Below the pieces are notes generated by a model. That model was given only the letters and a program-made list of their open reading frames with translations. It was not told the origin of the DNA and searched no databases. A DNA stretch of 64,000 nucleotides from Datura wrightii (Eukaryota; Streptophyta; Magnoliopsida; Solanales; Solanaceae). A program made the translations under genes and the position numbers. The stretch lies in the NCBI GenBank assembly GCA_035772735.1, contig JASDFA010000001.1, positions 60,836,001 to 60,900,000 on the forward strand, given 5' to 3'. This document shows positions 11,291 through 23,892 of the stretch, in pieces; within the stretch, counting starts at the first letter, position 1; each line of letters begins with the position of its first letter.

Positions 11291-12530
11291 TCTTTTGAGA
11301 GTCTGCCTATACACACTCTCTTTACACCACATGACCCAAAAATTCCACTAAGTTCAACAAAAACTCATGTTTGCTGAATTTAGCATACAACTAGCGATCC
11401 TTCAGAGTCTATAGCACCACCCTCAAATGAGCGGCATGCTCCTCCTCGCTCCGAGAGTACATAAGGATGTCATCTATAAAAACAATCACGAGCATATCCA
11501 CGTATGGCTTGAACACCCTGTTCATCAAATCCATAAAAGCTATAGGAGCATTTGTTAGTCCAAAAGACATAACTACAAACTCACAGTGACCATACCAAGT
11601 CCTAAAGGCTGTCTTCGGGATGTCACTCTCCCGAATCTTGAGCTGATGGTATCCGGATCTGAGGTCTATCATTGAAAAGCACTTAGCACCCTAAAGCTGG
11701 TCAAGCAAATCAGCAATCCTAGGGAGAGGATACTTGTTCTTCATTGTGACCTTGTTCAATTTTCGATTATCAGTGCACATCCAAAGAGAACCATCCTTCT
11801 TGCAGACAAAGAGAACTGGTGCACCCCATGGGGATTTGCTAGGTCTGATGAAACCCTTATCTAAGAGATCTTTCAATTGCTCCTCCAACTCCTTTAGCTC
11901 AGCTGGAGCCATTCTGTAAGGAGGAATAGATATAGGCTGCGTATCAGGAAGAAGGTCAACACTAAAATCGATCTCCCACTCAGGAGGGATTCCTAGTAAA
12001 TCATCTGGAAACACCTTCGGATACTCATACACTACAGGAACTGACTGGATAGTTGGGGTTTCAGACATAGCATCCTTAACCCTAACTAGATGGTACATGC
12101 AACCCTTAGAAATCATCTTTCTGGCCTTAAGGTAGGAAATGAAATGATTTACAGGCACAGCTGAATTACCCTTCCACTCTAGAACTGGCTCACTCGGAAA
12201 TCTAAACTCTACTGCACGGGTTCTATAATTGACTGAGGCATAACATGCATATAACCAATCCATGCCGAGAAAAACATCAAAATCGGTCATGGCTAACTCT
12301 ACTAAATCTGCTGAGGTGATTTTCTGAAGTACTGTGATAGGGAAATTTCTATATACTCGTCTAGCTATAACTAAATCACCAACTAGAGTAGAGCTTGAGA
12401 AGGGTTCTGATAAGATTTTGGGACTGAATTCGAAACTACTAGCAACATAAGGCATCATAAAAGACAAAGTAGCCCCTGTATCTAACAATTCATATACATC
12501 AAGGTGGAATACTCGTAACATACCAGTGAT
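11291..12530 (-). pseudogene. Element B: protease and reverse transcriptase
   Basis: The frame 12521 to 11691 (276 residues) begins with a retropepsin domain that still has the D-T-G-A triad (E-L-L-D-T-G-A-T-L-S-F). After the linker comes RT with P-P-Y-R-M-A-P-A-E-L, G-F-I-R-P-S-K-S-P-W-G-A-P-V and the K-K-D-G-S-L-W-M-C-T-D region. The palm continues in 11672 to 11409 with M-S-F-G-L-T-N-A-P and the catalytic V-F-I-D-D-I-L-M-Y. One stop separates the frames near 11690. This is the best preserved protease-RT block of the window. Confidence 0.85.
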
Positions 12531-12559
12531 TACATCTAGGCAGACCTCCTTCTCCTAAC

Positions 12560-13830
12560 TAGATTCTAAGGCATAGAATCTATTTTGACATTGACCACCA
12601 CTTGCACTAGTGGATGCCCCCTACTAAGCTGGGTGTGCTGGTGGAGTTGCTGAACTGGAAGCTGGGCCTCGACCCCTATCATGACCTTGTTTGGCTATTG
12701 GGCAATCCCTAAGCATATTTCGAGACTTCCCAACATAAACAAGCACTTGATCTTTCCAAGCATTGACCTACGTGTCTCCGGCCACATCTTCTACACTCTA
12801 GAGTGCTTGTCTCTACGGGTATACTACCCTGACCTTTAGAGTCTGATGCTCGTCCCCTATGATCGCGTCTGGATCTAGATGGCATACTCATAGTCGAAGG
12901 CACTAGGACTGAAGACCTATGGCAAGACTGCTGACGGTGCCCACTAGGTCTCTGCTGGGAAAATCCAAAGCTATTAGTCCTAGCCCTCTTGGCCTCTCTC
13001 TCCCGCTGACTCATCTCCACCGCCTCCATACTCTGGGCGTACATGACTATCCAAGTAAAGTCAATGTCCTGGTGAAGCATCGCAATCCAGCAATCCTTGA
13101 CTAGGTAGTCTTTTACCCCATGCACGAAGCGGATCACTCGGGTTCTCTGATTCGCCACCATCTTAGGTGCAAACTTAGACAGACAAGTGAACTCCAAGGC
13201 ATACTCCTAAACTGTCATCTTCCCTTGCTTTAAGTTCACAAACTCGGCTGCTTTGATCTCCCTCATCACGAGGGAAGAACCGATCCAGAAAAGTAGCATG
13301 AAACTCATCTCAAACAATAGGGCCTACTCCAACTACCCTGCTATCTTTCCATTGCCTAAACTTGATGTGCGCAATCCCTTTCAACTGATACGAGGCTAGA
13401 TCGGTACACTCCTCTTTGGTCACCCCCATGATCTGGGTGATCTTTAGAACCTCATCTATGAACTCATGTGGATCCTCGTCCACCTTTGATCCAAGAAACT
13501 CCAGAGGGTTCATCCTTAGAAAATCTTTGACTCTTGTCGCCGTTGTATTCCCGTTCTGAGGGACATGTGCTACCGCCTGTTGATTGACCTGGGCGATCAA
13601 GATTTGAGTTAGCATCTGAATGGCTGCCCTGAACTCAGCGTGGGCAACCTGTTCAGGTACATGCTCCTAATGGGATGGCGGGGCCTGCTTGTGCTCATCT
13701 CCATTGTTATTCCCATGGTCATTTTCGTTCCCGTTTCTTCTTCCGTTAACTCAGCGAGGAGGCGTGATTCTGCCAAAGCCTATAGAATGAGTTATAATGA
13801 TAGAGAGACATTTCATTGCACAACATAGAT
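12560..13830 (-). pseudogene. Element B: decayed gag
   Basis: Gag capsid frames 13615 to 13310 (A-H-V-P-Q-N-G-N, D-F-L-R-M-N-P-L-E-F-L-G-S-K-V-D-E-D-P) and 13197 to 12709 (H-G-V-K-D-Y-L-V-K-D-C, then Y-A-Q-S-M-E). The nucleocapsid has C-R-R-C-G-R-R-H-V-G-Q-C, but the following CCHC knuckle is degraded (A-C-L-C-W-E-V). At the presumed start the initiator is ACG and codon 5 is TGA (13751-13753), shared with D and E. Confidence 0.8.
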
Positions 13831-13975
13831 CATGAAAGAAGGGAACTTTTCCTAAACATCTCGTAGCCTCTTCATCATAAATGTGGCGCACTTCACACTC
13901 ATGAAAAATACTCTACTTAACGCGACTTTCAAACACCCTAGGACACTTCAAAACCTAAGTCTCTGATACCAAGTT
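13831..13975 (-). other. Element B: leader and Met primer-binding site
   Basis: The minus strand gives TGGTATCAGAGA (13960-13971), 11 of 12 bases of the tRNA-iMet complement, separated from the LTR end by AACT. The leader towards gag contains the same phrase as in A, D and E around a direct CACTCATGAAAAATACTCTACTTAA stretch. Confidence 0.85.
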
Positions 13976-16366
13976 TGTCATGACCCGAACATAGGCCCGA
14001 ATCGATACATGAGATAAAGAACCCCGAGAGGCTCCAAGTTGATCCATAGCATGAACATATCACCTAACTCAATTATAATAAAATGGACAATCAACATAAT
14101 TAATATAGCAGAAGTCTGATAATCTCATAACATAGGACTAGACAACTCAACCAAAGATGATTACATTCTATATTTGAAAAACCTCTACTATTGATAAGTT
14201 GATGGGACAAAAGCCCCAACTAATTCACTAAAGTTTGAAACTGAAAGTACTAGATACAACTGAAAAATAGGGCCCTCGAGAGATGAAGAGTCACCAACTC
14301 TGGCTAATAGATGCTAAAACTACAGGTCTGGCTAATGAAGGGACTGAGCCTGAATATCCAAGCTTGTATCGTGAAATGATACAATATAGAGTATGCAGTC
14401 AATACATGGAATGTACTGAGTATGTAAGGTAAGTAAAACCACCAAGTAAGTAAAATAATAAACCATGCATATCATGAAAACATAATCAAGATAAGATTCT
14501 GAGAGTAGGACTTGCATGCTATTTTCTGAAATCATGATCTAAATATAACTGAAATGAATGACCCAAAGTTGAAAACTGATAATCATAAGTAAAACTAAAC
14601 AAACCTGCTGAAAACATAAGATCATGACCGACGAACATGTATAACTGAAATAATGAGGAACAATGGGAGACTCGTCATATAACTGACATTACCATGATAG
14701 AGCTTACGTGGTCCGACTATCACACTCAAGTCGGTAGAGCTGTCCAAAAGCTTTGTCAGGGCTAATAACGCTATCATGATATTGATATCAAGCTCAAGGC
14801 CCCTCGGGGGCAAGGGAAGCTCCAAGGGAGGTCCCAAAGTATATATGTAAACCTACGTTGGTGCGTAGTTCTAAGGCACAGGGTTGACTGACCCTTAGCC
14901 TACTTGGTACTAGACAGTACTTCGAAAACCATGTATATGCTCTCCATCATTTCTTAACGAAGCTGAACAATCATCTAATGACGAAGCTGACTCATAACAC
15001 ACATACATAAATATGAAATCCTAACATGAGGAGCCTTGGCTCGAACCATACCACAAGCTAAAAATAGTGAAAATCTAGACTCCAAAATCCATGTGGTAAG
15101 CTAATACATGAAGTTTAGATAAATTCATGAAACATACTTGATCATATGGGCTTGCCCAATACTTAAATATGCTTGACATAGACTTGATCATTTGAAACAT
15201 GAACATAGACATGGGTAATTCGAAATCATACTTTCTTCATAAACATCTCATCACGCTTGAATACATATTTCATAGATCTCAACTTTCAGGAGCTTTCATG
15301 GATATACATCAAAATTTATAAAACTTGAAAAAAATAATTTATAATTGAAAACATTGTAAAATATGCCCATTAATCATAATCCAACATTAGAAACATACTT
15401 AGATCATACCCATGATTGATACTTAGAGAATTCACATGTTGGGTAAAAACCCTATAGATTCAACAACTAGAATTTTTATGAATTAAGAGGGGATTGGGAA
15501 TTAGTGTGGACAATTACACCCATTCATAACCCTATATACCTGTAGAAATCTGATTTCACAACTTCCTTGATTGCCCAATGAGAATTTGGGGAAGAACTTG
15601 AGGAATGTAGGCTGGATCACCCTTAGAAAATTCTAGACTTGCATGCATGGAAGTGAATGAGCCTAGAATGAACTTACCACTCTTAAAAAACTCTATTACG
15701 AGCTTAAAACAATGTAGGTTAGGACCCTAGGGCTTAGGAATGATGAAAATACCCTTAATGAAAAATCTTAAAAATCTGCACTGCCAGTGACCATGACTAA
15801 TCCTACAGGTCGTCCTTCCATACCACGACTCATGGTATCCATCTGTTACTTGTTCTATCATTTTTTTAACTTCTCAGCTCTTGATACAATGACTCGACAG
15901 AATGGGTCGTTACTATAAATGATGACCTGTTACTGTCTCCCGTTACCTTATTAGATTCCAACTCAAGTCTATAATAATGACGGGTTAGGACGAGTCATTA
16001 CTAGTCCCAACGACTCATCGTTTCTGGTCGTTACCACCACTGCTCATCTTATGAAATTCCTCAATGGGCACTTACAACGACTAGTTGTTCCTAACAATGA
16101 GTCATCGCATGACTCATGCCAGCCTTCTTTTCCCAAGACGATCCATTTAACGACCCATTTCAACGGTCCGTTACTTCAACCAACAGGTCATCTTGAGACC
16201 CATTACTTTCCAGCCTACCTTGCAAATTCTCACCATGAGCACTTCCAACAGGTCTTTAGTCCCACCAGCGACCCATACCATGACTCTTTTTAAGAAGAAA
16301 TTTCAGATTTCTACTACTTTCATTTTAGTTCCCGAGTCTAGTTCTTGGCACTTCCGGGGTATTACA
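13976..16366 (-). mobile_element. Element B: 5' LTR
   Basis: A 2,391-bp LTR, plus-strand ends TGTCATGACC and GTATTACA. The hairpin is at 14366-14382 (GTATCGT-GAA-ATGATAC). The motif-rich U3 is at about 15780-16290. Several small indels separate it from the 3' LTR. Followed by the CATGG duplication. Confidence 0.9.
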
Positions 16367-17104
16367 CATGGTGATGTGGAAATTACTGGAACTGGTAGTA
16401 TATACTGATGACATTTGCGGAGAGATTGAATAGGCAGGAGCTGGGTAAGGAGATATGGTTAAATAAATATCTTAGATTGAGTTGGAAGTTGTGGTAGTGG
16501 TAGGAATAATGCTAAAGGTATTTCTCAGATTAACCAAAACATTTCTTCGAACCACATGTTTCTCACTATCGTCATTTTGCGTTTACACCAATCTAATATC
16601 AGTGTTGAATGCTTTAAATATGTATACCATTATAACTTCTTACTTAATGTAGATTCAGACAAAATGATGTTCAAATCTAGGCAACCTCTAAAGAGAAAAT
16701 AAAACTTTTAAACAAAATAAAAGTGTTAGTGCGGGAGAATATACATACAAAAAAACAAATTATTTGATAAAATAGATTAGTTCCTCATTTTCTTAAGTAG
16801 GAATTCTAAACTAGAAGAGATGGTTTAAGCTACATAAGAAGGGGACGAGAATGAATTATTAGCTAGTAGGATCTAACACTCGAGACTTGACAAAAAGAAA
16901 AGCAAACGGATTTGAAGTAGAATGCATGATTTGGAGAAAAGTTGACTTATGTCGAACATCAAAACTTTGTTCTAACTTTTCTAACTTTAGCATATTCCAA
17001 AAATTTGCCCCAGTCTTGAGGACACTTTGATGATGACATGCTCATCTTGCATGCCAAAATCTCTAGTCCAATTTCATTCTCCTTCTTTGGGAAAATATTA
17101 AAAT

Positions 17105-17290
17105 TTTAAAAAAATACGACCGAGCCTTACATAGGCTGCCTACATATCCCTTTTCTGAAAGAAAATCAGGTCAAACATAGTTCCAATTATATGCAGATAG
17201 GATATTGGAATTTTGAATGTAATATGATTGGGTTCCTATGTGGGTTGTCTACGTATCCGCCAAGAAAATCAGGTCAAGCGTAGTTCGCCT
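17105..17290. repeat. Diverged direct repeat of a GGCTGCCTACATATCC-type phrase
   Basis: Copy 1 near 17125 has TAGGCTGCCTACATATCCC followed by AAAATCAGGTCAA. Copy 2 near 17240 has TGGGTTGTCTACGTATCCG followed by AAAATCAGGTCAA. The spacing is about 115 bp. I associate this phrase with Solanaceae Tat-type elements from memory only. Confidence 0.5.
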
Positions 17291-18788
17291 AATATAAAAA
17301 AATTAAAAACATACAAAGGATTGATCATTTAATTAATAAAAGTACATAATTATTCCCAAAAATATGCAATCTAAAAACTGACTATCTTTCTCCATTCTTC
17401 CTAAATATCAGTTTTCTGACGAGGTCCCGCCATATGCCTAACAACCTTTCTTAATGAAATCATTCTCAATGCTTTGGTCAGTCATGTCGTCCTAGAATTT
17501 ATGCATGCTTTTGATGCTCAACTTAAGTCAGCCTTTGGAAGAAAGATGAAATACTTGGTAAACATAGGATAGGTATGATTGTCTTGAAACAAGAAGGTGT
17601 AAAGGCTAAAAGTAGAGTATTTAGAATTGTGAGCCTATGAAGAGATCAACGGATCGAGTCTTATATTGGATACATTTTAAAAGAGAGGAAGATAAATTTG
17701 GTGTTGAATATATTTTGGTGCTTGTTAAAATATATGGTAAACAAACCTGAGATTAAGATTATGGATAATAAAATTGTGGTTCATTGAGCGCACGAGGGTT
17801 GAACTTGCCAAGGCTTGCAAATGATTTTGAATTCTTTTTAGCATTGGCGGGTTGTAAAATTGTCGAGGACGGAAATAATGTTAATGAATTGAAGACTTAT
17901 GAGATTGCCCTCGGCTTGTGTGCCAAAACATGATATTAGTGGGTGTGTGAAGATAAATCTAGACAACCCATAATAGGGACGACGCAAATATTTTGAAATA
18001 AGTGAATGAAAACTTTGAAGAAGTATTGCACCTGGATAGTCGTTCTTGAACAACTTGATAGTGAAAATCGAACGACAAGTGTTATTGGATAGATTGCGCA
18101 AATAAATTAAGACATCTACCAATTCGAGAAGTGACAAATTGCATGAAGATTAGTGATAAATTGATATAATTTGAGAGTACAGGTAAAAGCGTTTGGACAT
18201 ATATCATTCTATGAGATGTGAAACTAATGGGCCAGATGTTTGTCATCAGAGACAGAAGATTTTACTCATAAAGGAGGGACCTGGAGGAGCTCGAGAAGGT
18301 ATTCAAACTTTGACACATGGTCCATTTATGATTTTTGCCAAAAAATCTAAATTCAAAGGACTAGGTATACTAGATATGTGGGTGAAATATAACACCTTAT
18401 TATGAAAGATTATGCCTATGGTAAGAGAGTAAGAAGGAATTCTCAAAATTTGTAGTCAAATATTGAAAAATTAAGACAATGACAAATCAAAACTCGTTAA
18501 GGATTCACGGGAAAAATGTGAAGCTTACAAAAGATTATAGAGGGAAAGAATTTAAGTGGGTCTAGAATTATTTCAAGCCTAGACGGTGCTCTAAAGTTGC
18601 TAAGAGCGTTATGCACGGAAGATTATTATTATTTCAAGAATAGGCAAAAAGTAAAACAATAATAATGAAAAGAAAAATATGGGATTATATAAAAGACAAG
18701 CAAGTATGACTAAATTTACTATTATGAATATTAAGGAGAATAAAGAATAATATTGGAAAAAATTAGGTAAATTCATATAACGTCACGT

Positions 18789-18912
18789 AAATCACATAGC
18801 AAGTTTTATAAAGTCGAATAAATCACATAGCAAGTTTTATAAAGTTGAGTAAATCACATAGCAAGTTATATAAAGTCAAATAAATCATGCAACAAGTCAT
18901 ATAAAGTTGTAG
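18789..18912. repeat. 31-bp tandem repeat, four copies
   Basis: The unit begins AAATCACATAGCAAGTT and ends TATAAAGT plus 5-6 bases. Copies start at 18789, 18820, 18851 and 18882, an exact 31-bp period, with the fourth copy most diverged (AAATCATGCAACAAGT). Confidence 0.85.
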
Positions 18913-19776
18913 CAAATATAACATGAAAATATCACCCCCTAACATGCATGTGACCTCTTTATGCCAGAGGTACGCCTATCATATTTTTGAAAAATGAATG
19001 TGGCATTATATATCATCCCATTGCTCTTTGATTCTGTTTTCAAAATTAAGTACAAGGATAGCTTAAGTTGTATTATATGTTGAATGAAGGAAAAAAATAT
19101 GATATACCATCATAAAAAGAGTTAGTCTTACCTTCTCTCTTAAGATTTAATTAATTTAGAGCAAATGGTCCATATTATGATACAATCATTCTCCAAGTAA
19201 TGCACACATAATATGATAAATTTTGTTAAAGGTCGTGAACACTAATATACATGGGACAAGTCAAACTAATGAACCTAAATACACCAAGGATATTAAGTTT
19301 CTTATGTATTGAATGTATGCCCTTAGAAAAGTGTTTTGGTTTCGCTCTATCCTGGGTAGACTCAGACTCAAGGTTTTTCTATATGAGAAGGCGCGTGGTC
19401 ATACGGTAATAAAACTATCTGGTCACCCCACGTATGCGCCGATCCTCTAAATACGGTGTTTGAAAGAATTTCGAAGAAGTGCAAAGCACAACTCGCATGT
19501 ACAAGAGTGTAAAACCGTTAATTTTTCCTAATTGGAGGAAGTATGAATGGAATGACAGTTAAGAAAAGCGATAATACGTAGTGTCTTTCAAACTAATAAG
19601 GCACACAAGTTCCGATTTGGCATGCATTCTTTCAAACAAAGCAGTTTATATCAGACAAATAATAACAAACAAATAGCAAACACAAATATTATACCAATTA
19701 GAATGCAAAAAATGATAAACATCTCCAAATGATAATCTTAAACTAAATATACTAAGGTCAAAACCCAAATTCTAAT

Positions 19777-19794
19777 CCCCGGCAGAGTCACCAT
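19777..19794 (-). other. Element G: primer-binding site (Arg-type)
   Basis: The minus strand reads TGGTGACTCTGCCGGGGA, close to TGGCGACTCTGCTGGGGA, the tRNA-Arg-like primer site used by Ogre/Tat gypsy elements. It lies two bases from the inferred LTR end (CGCGATA on the minus strand at about 19797). Confidence 0.65.
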
Positions 19795-19796
19795 CC

Positions 19797-21673
19797 TATC
19801 GCGCCCTATTTTGAACTAGTCAAAATATGTTTGCAACCTTATGGCTCTTCTACCTTGTGTAAAAAAAGGTTTAGAATCGCCACCTAATTTTAAGAATTTA
19901 TTAGGAAACCTAATTGTATTGCAAATGCTTGAATCTATTAGTCTGCTAAACCAGTGAGATTCTAGGTACAGTTTTATTTTCTCCAAGGAGAAGGTGTTAG
20001 GCACCCCTCGGAGCCTATCCAAAGATGGTCTTTAAATTTAATATAAGATGTGATAGGGGACTGATTATTTATTTCTATCAAAATAAAAAGAGATTAAAAA
20101 TATAAATTTACTTATGGAAAAAGGAAAAAACTATGTATATCTGTTTATAAAGCTAAGGTTTTTTCGACATTCGATGAAAGATAGTAAAAAAATGTGAGCA
20201 GCTAAATGCATTGTTTTGATAAATGCAATATAATTTAGTAAGTTAAATATAAAAAATATGAATTAGTAAAGGTTCAAAAAATAGCATGAGCTATTTGTAC
20301 TTTAAGAAAATGCAAGAAAATATATTTGGAACTTATGAAATAATGTGTAAAAGAGTAAGACTAATTCTTGCTTTGAGAAAATAAATTAATTTGAGCCGAC
20401 TGAGCAAGGACCTTCAAAAATACATGTATTTTACCCTTTGAAAGCTCTATTTTCAGCTTCAAAAATCTTCATTTTTATACTCTTGAAAAGTTGTGTTTTA
20501 TTCAAAAAAGCTGCATTTTTCATACTAAAAACTGCACTTTTAAACTCCTAAAAAAATCTATATTTTTATCTTAAAAATCTACGTTTTAAAACTTTCAAGA
20601 GCTGTATTTTTTAATAAAAAATATGCAATTTAAACTCTAAAATATGGGCATTTTTCCATAAAGAAAATGCATTTTAGAAGTTGTTATAACAGAAAGAGTG
20701 ACTTGAAAATTATCGTCGAAACTATCTACTAGTGAAGAGATATCAGATTTTTTTTACCTCTTTGTAAAAATTATTTCTAGCCAAAACATAAAAATACATC
20801 CAAATCTTATTTATCCTAAATATGTCGCACCAAAGAATTACACTACAAGTATTAAGAATGGACAGAGCGGAAAAGGTATCGACTAAGCTTTACTCAACTT
20901 AGTTAGCTTAACTAACTCAAACATGAACAAAAAAATAACAATATATATATAGGAACAGGCACTGGATTCTTTGACGCTAGGTTGGGCATGCTAAACTTGG
21001 GCAAATAGTGTGAATGTTCACCGCCCTCTGATTTGAATAGAGATGAAGTCTCATCACAAGTCCAAATGCGCTCCAAAGTATACATATACGATAAATAAAG
21101 GAGACGGGTTAGCAATCAATTCACACGCCATGTCATATTTGGTGAAGGTCACCTCTTTTTAAAATCACATTTCTTCCTAAGACACAAAAGAATCTATCTC
21201 TCATGTCAAAGCTTCAAACCAATGTCCTATCAAAAGAGACACACATTGACACAAGATACAACCAACAATACCGAAGGAAAGGAAGCTAACAACCACAACA
21301 TATAATTTTCATGTGAGAATGTTAGTAGCTAACCATTATTAAGGTTTGGAGAAAGATTTATTTAGAATTGAGTACAATAAAATCCACTATTGTATTGAAG
21401 CACAGAAGAGTGGTCTGACATGTATAAGTATTTATTTTTAATCCTTTCCATTCATCAAGCAAATTCATTTAGCTAAAAAAATTATCAGTTGTCCGAATAA
21501 CTACCTGTCGGTTAATCAAATTAGCCAATAACAAATCACACACAATCAATCTTGAAAGAATGATTAATTAAAGAATTCAACCATATACCATGAGGGATGC
21601 GAATAATTTCTTACAAATTAAAAATACAGAACACCAAAATGTATATATTCTGGCATCTAAAGGATATTAACTA
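19797..21673 (-). mobile_element. Element G: probable 5' LTR and unassigned flank
   Basis: The left edge is set by the primer site. The right edge is not visible, and C's LTR starts at 21674. It includes the phrase AAGGAGAAGGTGTTAGGCAC at about 19985-20005, which I associate with Tat/Ogre LTRs of Solanaceae. It also includes an AT-rich segment of degenerate short repeats (20440-20690). No gene is seen. Part of 21100-21673 may be outside the LTR. Confidence 0.45.
20440..20690. repeat. Degenerate AT-rich short repeats
   Basis: Loose reiteration of a unit like AAAAACTGCATTTTTAAACTCC with drifting spacing. For example it appears near 20510 (GCTGCATTTTTCATACT), 20530 (ACTGCACTTTTAAACTCC) and 20600 (AGCTGTATTTTTTAAT). 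Confidence 0.5.
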
Positions 21674-23885
21674 TATAATACCCCGAAAGTCCCTAAGATC
21701 AGATTCAAGGGTTGAGCGAAGAAGGCAGGAAGAAATCTGCACAAGCCACAAAACGACTCGTCATGTGAATCGTCAGATCACCCAACAGGTCATGAAGTGG
21801 CTCGTAATGAGGATGCCAAGCTAGTGAAGAGTCGTGGTCAGGGGGTCTTCACGGAAGGTGCAACGAGTCATGGTTTCACTTCACGACTCGTTAAGTGGGT
21901 TATTGGCAGGATGGCTAAGATTTGGAGGTTGGGATTCCAGTGAAAGTAACAAATTGAGGGACGAGTTGTCTTGCACGAAACGACTCATCAAGTGACCCGT
22001 GGAGTGAGAAAGTTCTTTAAAGAAGGATTTTTCTAGTGAAGATGATGAGAGAGGACCACAAGTCGTTAATAGACCCAACGACTTGTCAAATGCCTCGTTG
22101 AGACTGGCAGTGGCAGTTTTCTTGTAAATTTAGTAAGGGTATTTTCATAATTTCTAAGCTCCTAAGCCCTAAACTACGTCAATTTAAGCTATGTTAGGAG
22201 GGTTTTAAGAGGGTTTTGCCTATTCTAACCCATTCCCTTCCCATGCATTCAAGTTTAAAGGATCTCATAGGAGATCAAGCCTTGAGTTCTTCAAGTTCTT
22301 CCCCAAATCTCTTGGGCTTTCAAGGAAGGTTGTAGATTCATCCTACCCAGGTATGTAAGGCCATGAATGAGAGTTTTCTTTCACTCTCATGCCTAAATTT
22401 TTCCTCAAGTTCATGAATTCAAGTGTTTGATCTGATGTTGTTTTAACTCAATTTTATGTAATTCTTTATACTTTATTTATGGGTCAATTCCCTTCAGGCT
22501 TAAAATGATGTTTTAAGATTCATGGACAGATTTTATGTACAAATTAATTATAAATTCATGATTTCAAGTTTTAGAAGAATTATGCTCAATTGTGCAAGTC
22601 TCATGAAAATTCAAGTTTATGATCCATTATTTCTAGTATCATGAGATATCTAGCATGATTAAATATTTACAAATTACCCATGTATGAATCTATGATTTTT
22701 GACTTATGAAGTATATTTTAAGTATGCATGAGTTTAAGAGTTGGGCAAGCCCACACAAGTTAAGTATGTCTTCATGATTTAGCCAAGGCTAATAAGATCA
22801 GCTTATTATATATTTTGGAGTCAAGACTCCCATTACAGCTTATGATATATTTTGGAGTCAAGACTCCCCATGTTCATATTTAAAACTATGCATATAATTA
22901 CATTATCAGCTTCATTAAGAAATGATGGTTTCAGATTCATTGAAAAATGATGGAGAGCACTTTGTATGTTTTTGGGAGTAGTGTCTAGCACCAAGTAGGC
23001 TGGAGTTCCAAGGTTCCCCTGTCTCAGAACTACACACCAATGTAGGTTTATATATTTACATTGGAACCTCCCTTGTCAGATTTCCCCCGCCCCAAGGGGT
23101 CTTCAGCTTTATATCGATATCATGGTAGCACCCTTAACCCTAGAAAGGCTTTGGATGGCTCTTCCCACTTTAGTGTAATACTTGGGATCACGTAAACTCT
23201 ATCGTGATAGTGTCGGTTATACGGCGAGTCTCCCATTGTTTCTTATAATTTCAGTTATGCATGTTTATCAATTATGATATTATATTTTCAGTAGGTTTGA
23301 CCCAATGATCAGGTTATCAGTTTTACTTAAAATCTCAGTTTTAGATTTGGACCATTTGGTTCAGTTATGAGATCCAGTTTATGGATATCCATGTTTTCAA
23401 GTATCAGCATGCAACCTTTACTCTCAGAATCTTATGATGTTATGATTTATGTTATGCAAGATTTTAGTTTCTTACTTACTTAGCCTTTTTTTACTTACCT
23501 TGTATACTCAATACATTCTAAGTACTGACCGCATACTCTATGTTGTATTATTTCATAATACAGATTCAGATGTTCAGACTCAGTCTCGCCATTAGCCAAT
23601 CTTCTGTGTTTATCCAAGTGTTGTTTTTGGCGAGTCCTCATCCTTCGATAAACTTCTGTTAGTTGAGTTATGTTGTTATTTAGTTTCAGATTTCTAGTGA
23701 GCTAGTTGGGGTGTTGTCCCATCAGCTCATCAGTATGTTAGAGGCTTTCTAAATATAGACCTGTGTATTCAACTTTGAATTCTATGTTGTGATGTTTCCG
23801 TTGGATGGATGTTTGTTATTTAGATTTTCACTATTTCAAAATTTAGTTATCAACTTTATTTATGATGATCTTTAGTTATCACGTT
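21674..23885 (+). mobile_element. Element C: 5' LTR, 3' end deleted
   Basis: It starts TATAATACCCCGAAAG (consensus TGTAATACC). The U3 motif array lies at about 21745-22100 (for example AACGACTCGTCATGTGAATCGTC split across motifs). The hairpin at 23545-23561 and the phrase GCGAGTCCTCATCCTT follow. The usual terminal TCGGGTCGTGACA and the Met primer site are missing; the sequence passes into gag at about 23893. Confidence 0.8.
23545..23561 (+). promoter_or_regulatory. R-region hairpin with compensatory change, element C LTR
   Basis: GTATTAT-TTC-ATAATAC. Relative to GTATCAT-TTC-ATGATAC both partners of one stem pair have changed (C:G to T:A), so pairing is kept. Confidence 0.6.
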
Positions 23886-23892
23886 CCATATG

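Larger units (their letters stand above)
6431..16366 (-). mobile_element. Element B: complete chromovirus LTR retrotransposon
   Basis: A structurally complete Ty3/gypsy chromovirus (Tekay/Del-like) of 9,936 bp. It has two LTRs (6431-8876 and 13976-16366), both reading TGTCATGACC...GTATTACA on the plus strand. The PBS is TGGTATCAGAGA beside the right LTR and the purine tract lies beside the left LTR. Gag, PR, RT, RNase H, integrase and chromodomain run right to left in that order. The flanking 5-mers are identical: CATGG at 6426-6430 and at 16367-16371. It sits inside element G. Internal stops and frameshifts show it is dead as an autonomous element, although protease D-T-G and RT F-I-D-D survive. 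Confidence 0.92.
16372..19776 (-). mobile_element. Element G: long leader/5' internal region
   Basis: About 3.4 kb between the CATGG flank of B and G's primer site. No convincing protein is visible; the longest minus frame (18137 to 17838, 99 residues) is not recognised. The sequence is AT-rich and holds two diverged copies of a phrase near 17115 and 17232, and a 31-bp tandem array at 18789-18912. Large Ogre/Tat elements typically have a long region, sometimes with an extra reading frame, between PBS and gag. I infer that this is it, since G's gag remnant continues on the other side of B in the right orientation. Confidence 0.5.

Noticed and set aside
17838..18137. A 99-codon minus-strand frame in G's leader as a host gene exon.
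   Set aside because: No start context, splice signals or recognisable domain could be supported; it lies within the inferred leader of an old retroelement.
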